Shown here piece after piece: positions 7,704-18,041 of a DNA stretch of 64,000 nucleotides. Below the pieces are notes generated by a model that was given only the letters and a program-made list of their open reading frames with translations, was not told the origin of the DNA and made no database searches. The position numbers and the translations under genes are program-made. Origin of the DNA: Gemmobacter caeni (GTDB lineage Bacteria > Pseudomonadota > Alphaproteobacteria > Rhodobacterales > Rhodobacteraceae); NCBI RefSeq assembly GCF_003054195.1, contig NZ_QBKP01000009.1, positions 124,001-188,000 of the forward strand. Reading direction: 5' to 3'. Each line of letters starts with the position of its first letter. The stretch's first letter is position 1.

Positions 7704-10700
7704 ATGGGCGTGCAGAATGTGATCCGCAAGGATGTGTCGCTGGCCGACAGGTATGACCTGACGAAATCTCCGGTCCTGCTGAACGGGACGCAGGCCCTTG
7801 TGCGCGTGATGCTGATGCAGGCGGCGCGGGACCGGGCGGCGGGGCTGAATACCGCCGGCTATTGTACCGGCTATCGCGGCTCGCCGCTTGGGGCGGTCGA
7901 CCTGACCATGAGCAAGGCAAAGCGCGAGTTGGAGGCGGCGCAGATCCTGTTCCAGCCGGGGCTGAACGAGGATCTCGCCGCAACCGCGATCTGGGGCAGC
8001 CAGCAGGCCGAACTGCGGGGCGAGGGCAAGCATGATGGCGTCTTTGCCCTGTGGTATGGCAAGGGACCGGGGGTGGATCGCACCGGCGACGTAATGCGCC
8101 ACGCCAATATGGCCGGGACCAGCCGCTTCGGCGGGGTGCTGATGGCGATGGGGGACGATCACACCGGCGAAAGCTCTACCGTGCTGCACCAGTCCGACTG
8201 GGCGATGGTCGATGCCTATATGCCCGTCGTCAGCCCCGCAGGCGTGCAGGAGGTGCTGGATTACGGGCTTTACGGCTGGGCGCTGAGCCGGTTTTCCGGG
8301 CTCTGGGTCGGCCTGAAAACCATGAAGGACACGGTGGAGGCGACGGCGGTGGTCGATGGCGACCCGTTCCGCCTGAGCTTTATCACGCCCGATTTCCGCA
8401 TGCCGCAGGGCGGGCTGAACATTCGTCTGGGCGATACGCCTGTCGCGCAGGAAGCGCGGATGATCGACTTCAAGCGCTTCGCCGCCGAGGCGTTTTCGCA
8501 TGCCAACGGCATGGACAAGCGCATGTGGGGCAAGCCCGGCGCCCGGATCGGTTTCGTCGCGGCGGGCAAGAACTGGCTCGATCTGACCCATGCCATGAGC
8601 CTGCTGGGCCTCGACGCGACTGAGGCCGAGCGTCTGGGCGTCACCACCTACAAGGTTGGGCAGACATTCCCGCTGGACATGAAGGGCTTCCACGACTGGG
8701 CCGAGGGGCTGGAGGTCATTGTCGTCGTCGAGGAAAAGCGCAAGCTGATCGAGGTGCAGGTGAAAGAGGCGATCTTCGACGATCGTCGCGGTCGCCGGGT
8801 GCTGGGCTGGAAACACGATCGCACGCATGAAGAACTGTTCCCGACCCGCTTCGCGCTGGACCCGCTGCATATTGCGGAAAAGATCGGCGGCATCCTGATT
8901 GAAGAAGGGCGCGGGACTGAGGCAGTGAAGGCCGGGCTGGCCCGGATTTCCGAGGCGCGACGTGCGGACAATGCCCGCGATCTTGCGGCGCGTCTGCCGT
9001 ATTTCTGCTCGGGCTGCCCGCATAATTCCTCGACCAAGGTGCCCGAAGGCAGCCGCGCCTATGCCGGGATCGGCTGTCACTATATGGTGCAATGGATGGA
9101 CCGCTCTACCCAGGGCTTTACCCATATGGGCGGCGAGGGGGCCAACTGGATCGGCGAGGCGCCGTTCTCCAAACGTGAACATGTGTTCCAGAATCTTGGC
9201 GACGGCACCTATAACCATTCAGGTGTTCAGGCGATCCGGGCTGCTTTGGCCTCGGGCACCAATATCACCTACAAGATCCTGTTCAACGATGCTGTCGCCA
9301 TGACCGGCGGGCAGTTCAACGAGGGCGGCCTGACCCCCGACCGCATCGCGCGTGAAGTGCTGGCGATGGGCGTCAAGGAACTGGCGCTGGTTTATGACCC
9401 CAAGGAAGACCTTGATCTGTCGAAGTTTCCTGCCGGTATCGCGCGCCATACGCGCGACGAGATGGAAACCGTACAGAAGCATCTTGCCACGGTGCCGGGT
9501 GTTTCGGTGCTGCTGTATGTGCAGACCTGTGCAGCCGAAAAACGGCGGCGGCGCAAGAAGGGCAGTTTCCCCGAGATTGATAAACGGGTGTTCATAAACA
9601 CCGATGTCTGTGAGGGCTGTGGCGATTGCGGCGTGCAGTCGAACTGTGTTTCCGTGGTGCCGGTGGAAACTGAACTGGGCCGCAAGCGCGCGATTGACCA
9701 GTCGTCCTGCAACAAGGATTTTTCCTGTCTCAACGGCTTCTGCCCGTCCTTCGTGACGCTGGCGGGTGCAAAGCCGCGCAAGGCGGCTGCGAAGGCGCTG
9801 GATCTGCCGGACATGCCCGAACCTGTGCTGCCGGTGATCAATGGCACACATAACATCGTCATCACCGGCGTCGGCGGAACCGGGGTGGTGACCATTGGCG
9901 CCATCCTTGCCATGGCCGCACATATCGATGGCAAGGGCGCGGGCATGATGGAGATGGCGGGCCTCGCGCAGAAGGGCGGCGCCGTGCATATCCATTGCCG
10001 TATCGCGGAAAAGCCTGCTGACATTTCGGCGATCCGCGTGGCGGTGGGCGAGGCCGATGCGGTGATCGGCGGGGATCTGGTGGTGACGGCGGGGGCCAAG
10101 ACGCTGGGCCTGATGACCACGGGGCGCACGAAGGCCGTGGTCAACGACCATGAGATCGTGACCGGCGAGTTCACCCGCAACACCGAATTCCGTATTCCGC
10201 AAGAGGATTTGCGCGTCGCTCTTCAGGCGCGGCTGCAACAGGCGGTGCGGTTCATCGACACGACCGAACTGGCGCGCGTGGCGCTGGGGGATTCGATCTT
10301 TTCCAACATGGTGCTCTTGGGCATGGCCTGGCAGGCGGGGCTTGTGCCGCTGACGCTGGCGGCGCTGCGCGAGGCGGTGCGACTGAACGGCGCGGGGGTG
10401 GAGGCCAATATGCGCGCATTTGACCTTGGCCGCTGGGCAGCCGAGAAACCGAAGGAGGCCGCCGCGCTGCTGGTGCCCGAGGCCAAACCACAGGTCGATC
10501 CGGTGGCCTTCCGTGCCGATCATCTGCGCGCCTGGCAGGATGACAAGCTGGCCGCGCGCTATCTGGCGGCGGTGGCGGCGGCGCCGGAAAGCCTGCGCGA
10601 CTCTGTGGCAAAAGGCTATCACAAGCTCTTGGCATATAAGGACGAATACGAGGTCGCGCGGCTGCATCTGCAAACGATGGCGAAGGCGCAGGAACAGCTT

Positions 10701-11111
10701 GAGGGCAGTTTGCGCCCGACCTTCCACCTCGCCCCGCCGATCCTTGGCGGCACCGGGGCGGATGGCCGGCCGAAGAAACGCGCCTTCGGCCCCTGGGTGC
10801 TGCCGCTGTTCCGCTTGCTCGCCCGGATGAAGGGTCTGCGCGGCACCGCCCTCGATCCGTTCGGCCGCCACCCCGAACGCCGTATGGAACGCGCGCTGAT
10901 CGCGGAATACGAGGGCGACATGGCGGCGCTTCTGCCCCTGTGCACCCCCGCGACGGAACCTCTGCTGCGTGAGTTGCTGGAGCTGCCGCTGACGATTCGC
11001 GGCTATGGTCCGGTGAAGACGGCCAACGCCGAAAAGGCGTCCAGACGGCGGGCCGATCTGATCGCGCAAATTCGCGCGGGTGGTGACAGCGCGCCGCGTC
11101 TGGCGGCCTGA
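7704..11111 (+). CDS. Indolepyruvate ferredoxin oxidoreductase, fused alpha and gamma subunits
   Basis: A 1135-residue single-chain enzyme that oxidatively decarboxylates arylpyruvates (from Trp, Phe, Tyr) to aryl-acetyl-CoA using thiamine diphosphate, CoA and ferredoxin. The order is: pyrimidine-binding domain; a thiamine-diphosphate domain with CSGCPHNSS near residue 435; an Fe-S segment with VCEGCGDCGVQSNC and SSCNKDFSCLNGFCPSF (about 629-685); then the gamma domain starting NIVITGVGGTGVV near 716. The start ATG 7704 follows GGGAGG, 12 residues after an earlier in-frame ATG with no such site. Alphaproteobacterial versions have this fused form without separate IorB. The divergent LysR gene probably controls it. 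Confidence 0.93.
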   Translation: MGVQNVIRKDVSLADRYDLTKSPVLLNGTQALVRVMLMQAARDRAAGLNTAGYCTGYRGSPLGAVDLTMSKAKRELEAAQILFQPGLNEDLAATAIWGSQQAELRGEGKHDGVFALWYGKGPGVDRTGDVMRHANMAGTSRFGGVLMAMGDDHTGESSTVLHQSDWAMVDAYMPVVSPAGVQEVLDYGLYGWALSRFSGLWVGLKTMKDTVEATAVVDGDPFRLSFITPDFRMPQGGLNIRLGDTPVAQEARMIDFKRFAAEAFSHANGMDKRMWGKPGARIGFVAAGKNWLDLTHAMSLLGLDATEAERLGVTTYKVGQTFPLDMKGFHDWAEGLEVIVVVEEKRKLIEVQVKEAIFDDRRGRRVLGWKHDRTHEELFPTRFALDPLHIAEKIGGILIEEGRGTEAVKAGLARISEARRADNARDLAARLPYFCSGCPHNSSTKVPEGSRAYAGIGCHYMVQWMDRSTQGFTHMGGEGANWIGEAPFSKREHVFQNLGDGTYNHSGVQAIRAALASGTNITYKILFNDAVAMTGGQFNEGGLTPDRIAREVLAMGVKELALVYDPKEDLDLSKFPAGIARHTRDEMETVQKHLATVPGVSVLLYVQTCAAEKRRRRKKGSFPEIDKRVFINTDVCEGCGDCGVQSNCVSVVPVETELGRKRAIDQSSCNKDFSCLNGFCPSFVTLAGAKPRKAAAKALDLPDMPEPVLPVINGTHNIVITGVGGTGVVTIGAILAMAAHIDGKGAGMMEMAGLAQKGGAVHIHCRIAEKPADISAIRVAVGEADAVIGGDLVVTAGAKTLGLMTTGRTKAVVNDHEIVTGEFTRNTEFRIPQEDLRVALQARLQQAVRFIDTTELARVALGDSIFSNMVLLGMAWQAGLVPLTLAALREAVRLNGAGVEANMRAFDLGRWAAEKPKEAAALLVPEAKPQVDPVAFRADHLRAWQDDKLAARYLAAVAAAPESLRDSVAKGYHKLLAYKDEYEVARLHLQTMAKAQEQLEGSLRPTFHLAPPILGGTGADGRPKKRAFGPWVLPLFRLLARMKGLRGTALDPFGRHPERRMERALIAEYEGDMAALLPLCTPATEPLLRELLELPLTIRGYGPVKTANAEKASRRRADLIAQIRAGGDSAPRLAA

Positions 11112-11172
11112 GCGTCATCGCGTTGTAACCTTTCTGTCGTTTGCCTGTGGCGACGACAGAAAGGGAACGCGC

Positions 11173-12129
11173 ATGAGTCTGGTCGAAGCACAGCGGAATG
11201 TCAGCCGCGATATCTCCTATGCCTCGGCCGCGCGGTCGCGGGGCGGGCGGGCGCTGATCCGGCTTCTGGAAAACGCGACCGGACGGCCGCGCGTGATCGC
11301 CCGCGCGGCCGGATATGAGGCGGCGATGGCCGCCGGGCAAAGCTTCTGGCAGGTGATGCCCGAAAAATTCGGTCTGCGGCTTGAGGTTACATCCGGTTCT
11401 TTAACCTCTGTCCCGGGCTCCGGCCCGCTGGTGATGATTGCCAATCACCCTTATGGCATCCTTGACGGGCTGATGATGGGCAATCTGCTGGATGCGTTGC
11501 GCGGAGATTTCCGCATCCTCGCCAATTCGGTTTTAGTCAAAGCGCCCGATCTGCGGCGGGTGATCCTGCCGATTTCCTTTGACGAAACCCCCGAAGCGGT
11601 GGCGCTGAACCTGCAAACCCGGCGCACGGCGCTGGACTATCTGACCGGCGGCGGGGCCATCGGCATCTTTCCGGGGGGCACCGTCTCGACCGCCGCGACT
11701 CCGTTACGCGCCCGACCGATGGACCCCGCCTGGCGCAACTTTACCGCAAAGCTGATCCAGCGCAGCGGCGCGACAGTGGTGCCGCTGTTCTTTGAGGGCG
11801 AGAACAGTCGCCTGTTCCAGATTGCCAGCCACCTGCATTACACGCTGCGGCTGGGGCTGCTGATCAAGGAGTTCCGCGCCCGGATGGACCAGCCGGTGCG
11901 GGTGGCTATCGGCCAGCCGATCCCGCCGGATCGTCTTGCCACCTTTGGCCCGGACGCACGCGGGATGATGGATTTCCTGCGCCGTTCCACCTATGAGCTT
12001 TCCCCGAGGCCGGTCGACTCGTATGCTTATGGCTACGAGTTCGAGGCGAAATACAAATCCCGGCAAGGGGAGGGCAGCGATGGCGGTAGGCGTGTTCGAT
12101 TCGGGGCTGGGGGGGCTGACCGTTCTTGA
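11173..12129 (+). CDS. Lysophospholipid acyltransferase family protein
   Basis: A 318-residue membrane-associated acyltransferase of the PlsC superfamily, with the catalytic NHPYGILDG motif (residues 91-99), FPGGTVS further on and the late [10 protein letters not shown] segment. It would transfer an acyl chain to a glycerol-phosphate or lysolipid acceptor. It may also be an OlsA-like partner of the OlsB enzyme encoded at 28.2 kb, but that is inference from family only. The start ATG 11173 has AAGGGAA upstream. The 3' end overlaps murI by 50 bases, a long overlap that keeps the two genes transcriptionally linked. Confidence 0.85.
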   Translation: MSLVEAQRNVSRDISYASAARSRGGRALIRLLENATGRPRVIARAAGYEAAMAAGQSFWQVMPEKFGLRLEVTSGSLTSVPGSGPLVMIANHPYGILDGLMMGNLLDALRGDFRILANSVLVKAPDLRRVILPISFDETPEAVALNLQTRRTALDYLTGGGAIGIFPGGTVSTAATPLRARPMDPAWRNFTAKLIQRSGATVVPLFFEGENSRLFQIASHLHYTLRLGLLIKEFRARMDQPVRVAIGQPIPPDRLATFGPDARGMMDFLRRSTYELSPRPVDSYAYGYEFEAKYKSRQGEGSDGGRRVRFGAGGADRS

Positions 12130-12892
12130 TGCGGTGGCCCGGCGTCTGCCCGAGGTTCCCTTTGTCTATTTCGGCGACAATGCCCATGCGCCTTACGGGG
12201 TGCGGACGCATGACGACATCTTCAACCTGACCTGTGCCGCGGTCGAGAGGCTGTGGGCCGAGGGATGTGATCTGGTGATCCTTGCCTGCAACACCGCCTC
12301 TGCCGCCGCGCTGAAACGGATGCAGGAAACATGGCTGCCCGCCGACAAGCGGGTGCTCGGGGTGTTTGTACCGCTGATCGAGGCGCTGACCGAACGGCAA
12401 TGGGGCGATAACAGCCCGCCGCGCGAGGTCGCGGTGAAACATGTGGCGCTGTTTGCTACCCCAGCCACCGTGGCCAGCCGCGCATTTCAGCGCGAACTTG
12501 CCTTCCGCGCCATCGGTGTCGATGTCGAAGCGCAGCCCTGTGGCGGCGTGGTCGATGCCATTGAGCAGGGCGATGAGATTCTGGCCGAAGCACTGGTGCG
12601 CAGTCATGTCGAGGCGCTGAAGCGCCGGATGCCGCATCCCGAGGCGGCGATCCTGGGTTGCACCCATTACCCCTTGATGCAGAACGCCTTTCAGGAGGCC
12701 CTGGGGGCGGATGTGCAGGTGTTCAGCCAGGCCAATCTGGTGGCGGAAAGCCTTGCCGATTATCTGGCGCGGCGGCCGGAGTTCATCGGCTCCGGCACCG
12801 AGTCGAAGTTCCTGACCACAGGTGACCCGGCGAATGTGTCTTCCAAGGCGACGCAATTCCTGCGCCGCCGTATCGCTTTCGAGGCGGCATGA
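12080..12892 (+). CDS. murI: Glutamate racemase
   Basis: A 270-residue glutamate racemase that makes D-glutamate for peptidoglycan. The two catalytic Cys are visible: Cys70 in ACNTASA and Cys194 in GCTHYPL, with His196 beside it and the N-terminal VFDSGLGGL motif. The start ATG 12080 follows GGGGAGGGC and lies inside the preceding acyltransferase gene (50-base overlap). The stop overlaps the start of the DUF1684 gene by four bases, so three genes are chained. Confidence 0.95.
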   Translation: MAVGVFDSGLGGLTVLDAVARRLPEVPFVYFGDNAHAPYGVRTHDDIFNLTCAAVERLWAEGCDLVILACNTASAAALKRMQETWLPADKRVLGVFVPLIEALTERQWGDNSPPREVAVKHVALFATPATVASRAFQRELAFRAIGVDVEAQPCGGVVDAIEQGDEILAEALVRSHVEALKRRMPHPEAAILGCTHYPLMQNAFQEALGADVQVFSQANLVAESLADYLARRPEFIGSGTESKFLTTGDPANVSSKATQFLRRRIAFEAA

Positions 12893-13656
12893 CGCCGTTT
12901 GACGACTGGCAGGCGGCGCGGCTGGCGGCGCTGGTGGCCGAGGATGGCTGGCTGAACCTGACCGACCGGCTGGAATTGCAACCCGGCCGCTGGACAGTGG
13001 GCAGCGGCGCCGGCAATGACCTGCGCCTGTCGGTCGGGCCGGAGCGGCTGGGCCTGCTGGAACTGGCGCCCGATCTGGCCGCGCGGTTCGAAACGGTCGA
13101 CGGTGTGGAGGATTTCATGCCCGGCGCCGGGGGCTTCCCGCTGCAGCGGGTGCCGCCGCTCTTGCTGGAACTGCATATCGTGGAGGGCGCCCCGGCACTG
13201 CGCGTGCGGCAGATCGACCATCCGGCGCGCGCGGGCTTCGCTGGCATCGAGCGGTTTCCCTTCGATCCGGCCTGGGTGATCGCCGCCGACTGGCTGGCGC
13301 TGGAGGTGCCGATCACCCGGCAGGTCGAGATGGTGGCAGGCCGCAGCGATGCGGTGACGCAGACCCATGTCGCGCGGTTCAGCCATGAGGGGCAGAAGGT
13401 CAGCCTTGTTCCGACCCATGTGAAGGGCGGCAAGCCGATGTTCGTGATCCGCGATGCCACCTCGGGGCGTGAAACCTATGGCGCCTCGCGGTTTCTGATC
13501 GGCGAGGTCGAGGGGAACCGCGTCTGGCTTGACTTCAACCGCGCCTTCAACCCGCCCTGCGCCTATACCGAATTCGCCATCTGCCCGCTGCCGCCACCTG
13601 AGAACCGGCTGTCCTTCGCCATTCGTGCCGGGGAACGTGCCCCCAAGGGCCACTGA
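12889..13656 (+). CDS. DUF1684 domain protein
   Basis: A 255-residue soluble protein of the DUF1684 family. Recognisable stretches are the central ERFPFDPAW motif and the C-terminal [13 protein letters not shown]-like and [25 protein letters not shown] segments, which are conserved in this family. The function is unknown. It starts inside the murI stop (ATGA overlap). No signal peptide is visible. Confidence 0.8.
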   Translation: MTPFDDWQAARLAALVAEDGWLNLTDRLELQPGRWTVGSGAGNDLRLSVGPERLGLLELAPDLAARFETVDGVEDFMPGAGGFPLQRVPPLLLELHIVEGAPALRVRQIDHPARAGFAGIERFPFDPAWVIAADWLALEVPITRQVEMVAGRSDAVTQTHVARFSHEGQKVSLVPTHVKGGKPMFVIRDATSGRETYGASRFLIGEVEGNRVWLDFNRAFNPPCAYTEFAICPLPPPENRLSFAIRAGERAPKGH

Positions 13657-13718
13657 GCGCTTGCATTGCGCCGCGACCGGCCGCAAAGAAGGGGCGATTT
13701 CCAGTCAGGGAGACCGCC

Positions 13719-14747
13719 ATGAAAAAGCGCATCGCCATCCTCGGGGCATCCGGTTACACCGGGGCCGAGCTGGTGCGACTGATCGCCACCCACCCGCAGA
13801 TGCAGATCGTCGCGCTTTCGGGCGACCGCAAAGCGGGCATGGCCATGGCCGAGGTCTTTCCCTTCCTGCGCCACATGGATCTGCCGAAGCTGTGCAAGAT
13901 CGACGAGATCGACTTTTCCAAGGTCGATCTGGCCTTCTGCGCCCTGCCGCATGCGACCTCGCAGGCGGTGATCAAGGACTTGCCGCGCGATCTGAAAATC
14001 GTCGATCTGTCGGCCGATTTCCGGCTGCGCGATGTGGCGGAATACGAGAAATGGTATGGGCAGCCCCATGCCGCGCCGGAGTTGCAGGCCGAGGCGGTCT
14101 ATGGCCTGACAGAGTTCTATCGCGAGGACATCCGGTCCGCCCGGCTGGTCGCGGGCACCGGCTGCAATGCGGCGACCGGACAGTTCGCGTTGCGCCCGCT
14201 GATTGAGGCAGGCTGCATTGATCTGGATGACATCCTGCTGGATCTGAAATGCGGTGTTTCGGGGGCCGGGCGGTCACTGAAGGAAAACCTGCTGCATGCC
14301 GAGCTGTCGGAAGGCACCCATGCCTATTCGGCGGGCGGCAAGCACCGGCACCTTGGCGAATTTGATCAGGAATTCAGCAAGATCGCTGGCCGGCCGGTTC
14401 TGGTGCAGTTCACCCCGCATCTGGCGCCGATGAACAGGGGTATCCTCGCCAGCATCTATGTGAAGGGCGATGCGAAGACCGTCTGGTCCACGCTGGAGGC
14501 GCGTTATGCGCTGGAACCCTTCATCGAGGTGCTACCTTTCGGCGCACTCCCCTCGACACGGGATACCCGCGGCTCCAATTTCTGTCATATCGGGGTGGTG
14601 GGCGACCGGGTGCCGGGGCGCACGCTGGTGGTGGCGACGCTGGACAACCTGTGCAAGGGTTCGTCCGGTCAGGCGATCCAGAATGCCAACCTGATGCTGG
14701 GGCTGGAGGAGACTGCGGGGCTGATGCTGGCTCCCGTCTTCCCGTAA
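13719..14747 (+). CDS. argC: N-acetyl-gamma-glutamyl-phosphate reductase
   Basis: A 342-residue argC product, the NADPH-dependent third enzyme of arginine synthesis. It has an N-terminal dinucleotide-binding motif [14 protein letters not shown], the catalytic Cys149 in GTGCNAATG, and the SGAGR and late GSSGQAIQN segments typical of the long ArgC class. The start ATG 13719 follows a good AGGGAG site. ccmE follows after ten bases. Confidence 0.95.
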   Translation: MKKRIAILGASGYTGAELVRLIATHPQMQIVALSGDRKAGMAMAEVFPFLRHMDLPKLCKIDEIDFSKVDLAFCALPHATSQAVIKDLPRDLKIVDLSADFRLRDVAEYEKWYGQPHAAPELQAEAVYGLTEFYREDIRSARLVAGTGCNAATGQFALRPLIEAGCIDLDDILLDLKCGVSGAGRSLKENLLHAELSEGTHAYSAGGKHRHLGEFDQEFSKIAGRPVLVQFTPHLAPMNRGILASIYVKGDAKTVWSTLEARYALEPFIEVLPFGALPSTRDTRGSNFCHIGVVGDRVPGRTLVVATLDNLCKGSSGQAIQNANLMLGLEETAGLMLAPVFP

Positions 14748-14757
14748 GGAGACGACC

Positions 14758-15213
14758 ATGAAGGGGCTGAAGAAAACCCGCCGCATCCAGATCATCGCGC
14801 TGGCTTTCGTCGCGCTGGCCGGATCGACCGCGCTGATCGGCTATGCGATGCGTGACGGCATCAATTTCTTCCGCGCCCCGGCGCAGGTGGTGGCCGACCC
14901 GCCGCAGATGGACGAGGTGTTCCGCCTGGGCGGGCTGGTCGAGGATGGCTCGCTGGTGCGCGGGCAGGGCGAGACCATCACCTTCCGCGTCACCGACGGC
15001 GCCGAAAGCATCCCCGTCGCCTATACCGGCGTGCTGCCTGACCTGTTCAAGGAAGGCCAGGGCATGATCGGCACCGGCAAGATGGTGGATGGCGTGTTCG
15101 AGGCGACCGAGATTCTGGCAAAGCATGACGAGACCTACATGCCGAAAGAGGTGATCGACGCGCTGAAGGAACAGGGCGTCTACGAAGACCCGAACAAGCA
15201 AAGCGGATCGTAA
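14758..15213 (+). CDS. ccmE: Cytochrome c maturation heme chaperone CcmE
   Basis: A 151-residue inner-membrane heme chaperone with one N-terminal membrane helix (about residues 10-30) and an OB-fold periplasmic domain. The heme-binding His123 and the following Tyr127 are in LAKHDETYMP. CcmE binds heme covalently and hands it to apo-cytochrome c through CcmF/H. The other ccm genes are not in the window, so ccmE is separated from the rest of the System I set here. Confidence 0.95.
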   Translation: MKGLKKTRRIQIIALAFVALAGSTALIGYAMRDGINFFRAPAQVVADPPQMDEVFRLGGLVEDGSLVRGQGETITFRVTDGAESIPVAYTGVLPDLFKEGQGMIGTGKMVDGVFEATEILAKHDETYMPKEVIDALKEQGVYEDPNKQSGS

Positions 15214-15252
15214 CGCGCGCCTCCTTTCCGGCCGGTTAATCAGTCTGGCCCA

Positions 15253-15281
15253 GCCTGTCCCCATGTTTCACAGGGGCAGGC
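15253..15281 (+). promoter_or_regulatory. Hairpin that could mask the endolysin ribosome binding site
   Basis: GCCTG-T-CCCC (15253-15262) can pair with GGGG-CAGGC (15273-15281) around a 10-base loop, with one bulged T. The right arm contains the AGGGGCAGG Shine-Dalgarno sequence and ends one base before the ATG at 15283, so the folded form would block ribosome entry. Confidence 0.45.
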
Positions 15282-15282
15282 C

Positions 15283-15894
15283 ATGCAGACCGTCAAACAG
15301 ATCGCAGAAGAAATTGTCGCCCGCGAGGGCGGCTATGTGAATGACCCCGCCGATCCGGGCGGGGCGACCAATCACGGTGTCACCATCCATACCCTGCGGC
15401 GTCTGGGGCTGGACCTTGATCGCGACGGGCAGGTGACAGCGGCGGATGTGCGTCGCCTGACCCGCGCGCAGGCGGTGGAGATTTACCTCAGGCATTATTT
15501 TGAACGGCCGCGTCTGGCGGAATTGCCCGTGGCTTTGCAGGCCAGCGTCTTTGATATGTATGTCAATGCCGGTTCCAATGCGGTGACGATCCTGCAACGG
15601 CTGTTGACCACGCTGGGCTGGCCACTGGTGGATGACGGCGTGATCGGGCCGAAGACGCTGGCGGCCGCACGGCTGGCGGCTGAGGCTATGCCGAACACGC
15701 TGGCCGACGCCTTTGGTGTGGCACGGCGGAATTATTACTATGCGCTTGGCGATGCGCGGCCTGTCAGCCGCAAATATTGTCGCAGGCGGGATGGCGGCAA
15801 GGGCGGCTGGATCGTGCGGGCCGAGGCGTTCATCCGTCCCGAGCTTCATCTGACCGAGGCCCAGCACCGCGCGCGGGTGGCATCATGGGGCTGA
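15283..15894 (+). CDS. GH108 N-acetylmuramidase (holin-associated endolysin)
   Basis: A 203-residue peptidoglycan hydrolase of glycoside hydrolase family 108. The catalytic motif EGGYVNDPADPGGATNHGVT (about residues 13-32) contains the catalytic Glu, and a C-terminal peptidoglycan-binding-like region follows. There is no signal peptide, so it needs a holin to reach the wall, and a holin gene overlaps its end. In Rhodobacter capsulatus an endolysin/holin pair of this type releases the gene transfer agent by lysis. Family and gene order match, so that role is inferred here. A prophage remnant is the alternative, but no phage genes flank it. Confidence 0.88.
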   Translation: MQTVKQIAEEIVAREGGYVNDPADPGGATNHGVTIHTLRRLGLDLDRDGQVTAADVRRLTRAQAVEIYLRHYFERPRLAELPVALQASVFDMYVNAGSNAVTILQRLLTTLGWPLVDDGVIGPKTLAAARLAAEAMPNTLADAFGVARRNYYYALGDARPVSRKYCRRRDGGKGGWIVRAEAFIRPELHLTEAQHRARVASWG

Positions 15895-16178
15895 ACCTTC
15901 TGTCCGACACCGCCCGTCTGCGCCGCATTGCCGAACTGGTGGCGCAGGGCGACGGCCCGGAACTCAGCGCCCGGATCGATCTGATGAACCGTGCGATCCG
16001 GCCGCTTTCGGTGCTTTCGGTCTTTGCGTTGGTCGCTTCGGCCTTTCTGGACCCGGAGCGTTACAGCGCCGGAATGGTTGCGCTGGCGGGCACGCCCTGG
16101 CCTGTCTGGGGCATCGCCGCGCTGATTGTGGCCCTGCATTTCCTGACGCGCGGCACCGGAACACCTGCCCGAACTTGA
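15885..16178 (+). CDS. Holin family protein
   Basis: A 97-residue protein with two hydrophobic helices (about residues 36-52 and 67-84) and a short charged N-terminus, typical of the small holins found beside GH108 endolysins. It would form pores in the inner membrane and let the endolysin out. The ATG at 15885 overlaps the endolysin end by ten bases, so the two are translated together. argS follows about 50 bases later. Confidence 0.8.
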   Translation: MGLNLLSDTARLRRIAELVAQGDGPELSARIDLMNRAIRPLSVLSVFALVASAFLDPERYSAGMVALAGTPWPVWGIAALIVALHFLTRGTGTPART

Positions 16179-16229
16179 CCCGCCTTCCGGCCTCTGGCAT
16201 GTGCCGGAGGGATAGGAAGGACGTGCAAG

Positions 16230-17972
16230 ATGAACCTGTTCACCGAACTGCGGAACCTCGTCGTGGCCGAGCTTGGAGCGATGGCCGCTTCCGGCGCGCT
16301 GCCCGAGGGGCTGGACCTTGGAGCCGTCACGGTCGAGCCGCCGCGTGATGCGGCCCATGGCGACATGGCGACCAATGCCGCCATGGTGCTGGCCAAGCCC
16401 GCCGGGATGAAGCCGCGCGACATCGCGGATGCGCTGGCCGCCCGTCTGGCGACCGATCCGCGCATCGCGGCGGCTGAGGTGGCGGGGCCGGGTTTCCTGA
16501 ACCTTCGGCTGCAACCGGGCGTCTGGCAGGGGCTGGTGAAGGCCATTCTGGACGCCGGCGCCGATTACGGCCGGTCCGATCTGGGCGCCGGGCAGAAGGT
16601 GAACGTTGAATTCGTCTCGGCCAACCCGACCGGCCCGATGCACGTGGGCCACGTGCGGGGCGCGGTGGTGGGCGATGCGCTGTCGAACCTGCTGGCCTTT
16701 GCGGGCTGGAACGTGACGCGCGAATATTACATCAATGACGGCGGTGCACAGGTGAACGTGCTGGCACGGTCGGCCTATGAGCGCTACCGCGAGGCCAATG
16801 GGCTGGAGCCGGAAATCCGCGAGGGGCTTTACCCCGGCGATTACCTGATCCCGGTAGGCGAGGCGCTTAAGGCGAAATATGGCACCAGCCTGCTGGACCA
16901 GCCTGAATCCGTCTGGCTCGACGATGTGCGAGAATTTGCCACCGAGCAGATGATGCAGATGATCCGCGAGGATCTGGCGGCGCTTGGCGTGCGCATGGAT
17001 GTCTATTCCAGCGAGAAGGCGCTTTACGGCACCGGCGAGATCGAGGCTGCGATCGAAACCCTGCGCGGCATGGGCCTGATCTATGAAGGCGTGCTGGAAC
17101 CGCCGAAAGGCAAGACCCCCGAAGACTGGGAGCCGCGCGAACAGACGCTGTTCCGCTCGACCGCGCATGGCGACGACGTGGACCGTCCCGTGATGAAATC
17201 GGACGGGTCGTGGACCTACTTCGCCCCCGACATCGCCTATCACTACAACAAGGTGCGGCGCGGCTTCGATCAGCTGATCGACATTTTCGGCGCCGATCAT
17301 GGCGGCTATGTGAAGCGGATGAAGGCTGCCGTTTCGGCGCTGTCCGACGGGCGGGTGCCGCTGGACATCAAGCTGATCCAGTTGGTGAAGCTTTACAAGA
17401 ACGGCGAGCCCTTCAAGATGTCGAAACGTGCAGGCACCTTCGTGACCCTGCGCGATGTGGTCGAGGAGGTGGGCGCCGATGTGACACGCTTCGTCATGCT
17501 GACCCGCAAGAACGACATGGCGCTGGATTTCGACTTCGACAAGGTTCTGGAACAGTCGAAGGACAATCCGGTTTTCTACGTTCAGTATGCCAATGCCCGG
17601 ATCAACTCGGTCCTGCGGAAGGCACGCGAAGCGGGTGTTGCGGTGGATGACGCGACGCTGGCGGGGGCGAAGCACGACCTGCTGTCGCATCCGGCGGAAC
17701 TGGCGCTGGTGGGCAAGCTGGCGGAATGGCCGCGTCTGGTGGAAATCGCCGCGCGCGGCAATGAACCGCATCGCGTGGCCTTCTACCTTTATGAGCTGGC
17801 ATCGGACCTGCATGGCCTGTGGAACCGGGGCAATGACGAGCCTTCGCTGCGCTTCGTGCAAGAGGATGTGACCGTTTCGCAGGCGAAAATCGCCCTGGCG
17901 CGGGCCGTGGGCGTTGTGATTTCTGCCGGTCTTGCTATTTTGGGGGTCACGCCGGTCGAGGAAATGCGCTGA
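16230..17972 (+). CDS. argS: Arginyl-tRNA synthetase
   Basis: A 580-residue class I aminoacyl-tRNA synthetase. The N-terminal Add1 domain is followed by the HIGH-type motif in [14 protein letters not shown] (about residues 131-144), the KMSKR-type loop FKMSKRAG (about 394-401) and the DALR anticodon-binding domain at the end. It charges tRNA-Arg in the cytoplasm. A SPOR-domain gene follows after 69 bases. Confidence 0.97.
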   Translation: MNLFTELRNLVVAELGAMAASGALPEGLDLGAVTVEPPRDAAHGDMATNAAMVLAKPAGMKPRDIADALAARLATDPRIAAAEVAGPGFLNLRLQPGVWQGLVKAILDAGADYGRSDLGAGQKVNVEFVSANPTGPMHVGHVRGAVVGDALSNLLAFAGWNVTREYYINDGGAQVNVLARSAYERYREANGLEPEIREGLYPGDYLIPVGEALKAKYGTSLLDQPESVWLDDVREFATEQMMQMIREDLAALGVRMDVYSSEKALYGTGEIEAAIETLRGMGLIYEGVLEPPKGKTPEDWEPREQTLFRSTAHGDDVDRPVMKSDGSWTYFAPDIAYHYNKVRRGFDQLIDIFGADHGGYVKRMKAAVSALSDGRVPLDIKLIQLVKLYKNGEPFKMSKRAGTFVTLRDVVEEVGADVTRFVMLTRKNDMALDFDFDKVLEQSKDNPVFYVQYANARINSVLRKAREAGVAVDDATLAGAKHDLLSHPAELALVGKLAEWPRLVEIAARGNEPHRVAFYLYELASDLHGLWNRGNDEPSLRFVQEDVTVSQAKIALARAVGVVISAGLAILGVTPVEEMR

Positions 17973-18041
17973 CAAAACGCGCCCCGCCGGTCACACAGGC
18001 AAAGACGCGACGGGCTTCGTGCCCGTGCGCCGGGGCAGAGA

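Noticed and set aside
9587-9602. Hairpin GGTGTT/AACACC in the ior coding sequence
   Set aside because: A 6-bp stem is expected many times by chance in 64 kb.
7596-11069. Long minus-strand frames opposite the indolepyruvate oxidoreductase
   Set aside because: They mirror the iorA domain sequence in reverse and have no ribosome binding site or known family.
11383-11408. 7-bp inverted repeat (GAGGTTA/TAACCTC) in the acyltransferase gene
   Set aside because: The 12-base loop and coding location make chance likely; no associated motif was seen.
15846-17975. A 709-codon minus-strand frame opposite argS
   Set aside because: Antisense to argS, with His/Arg/Gln-rich shadow composition and no known domain.
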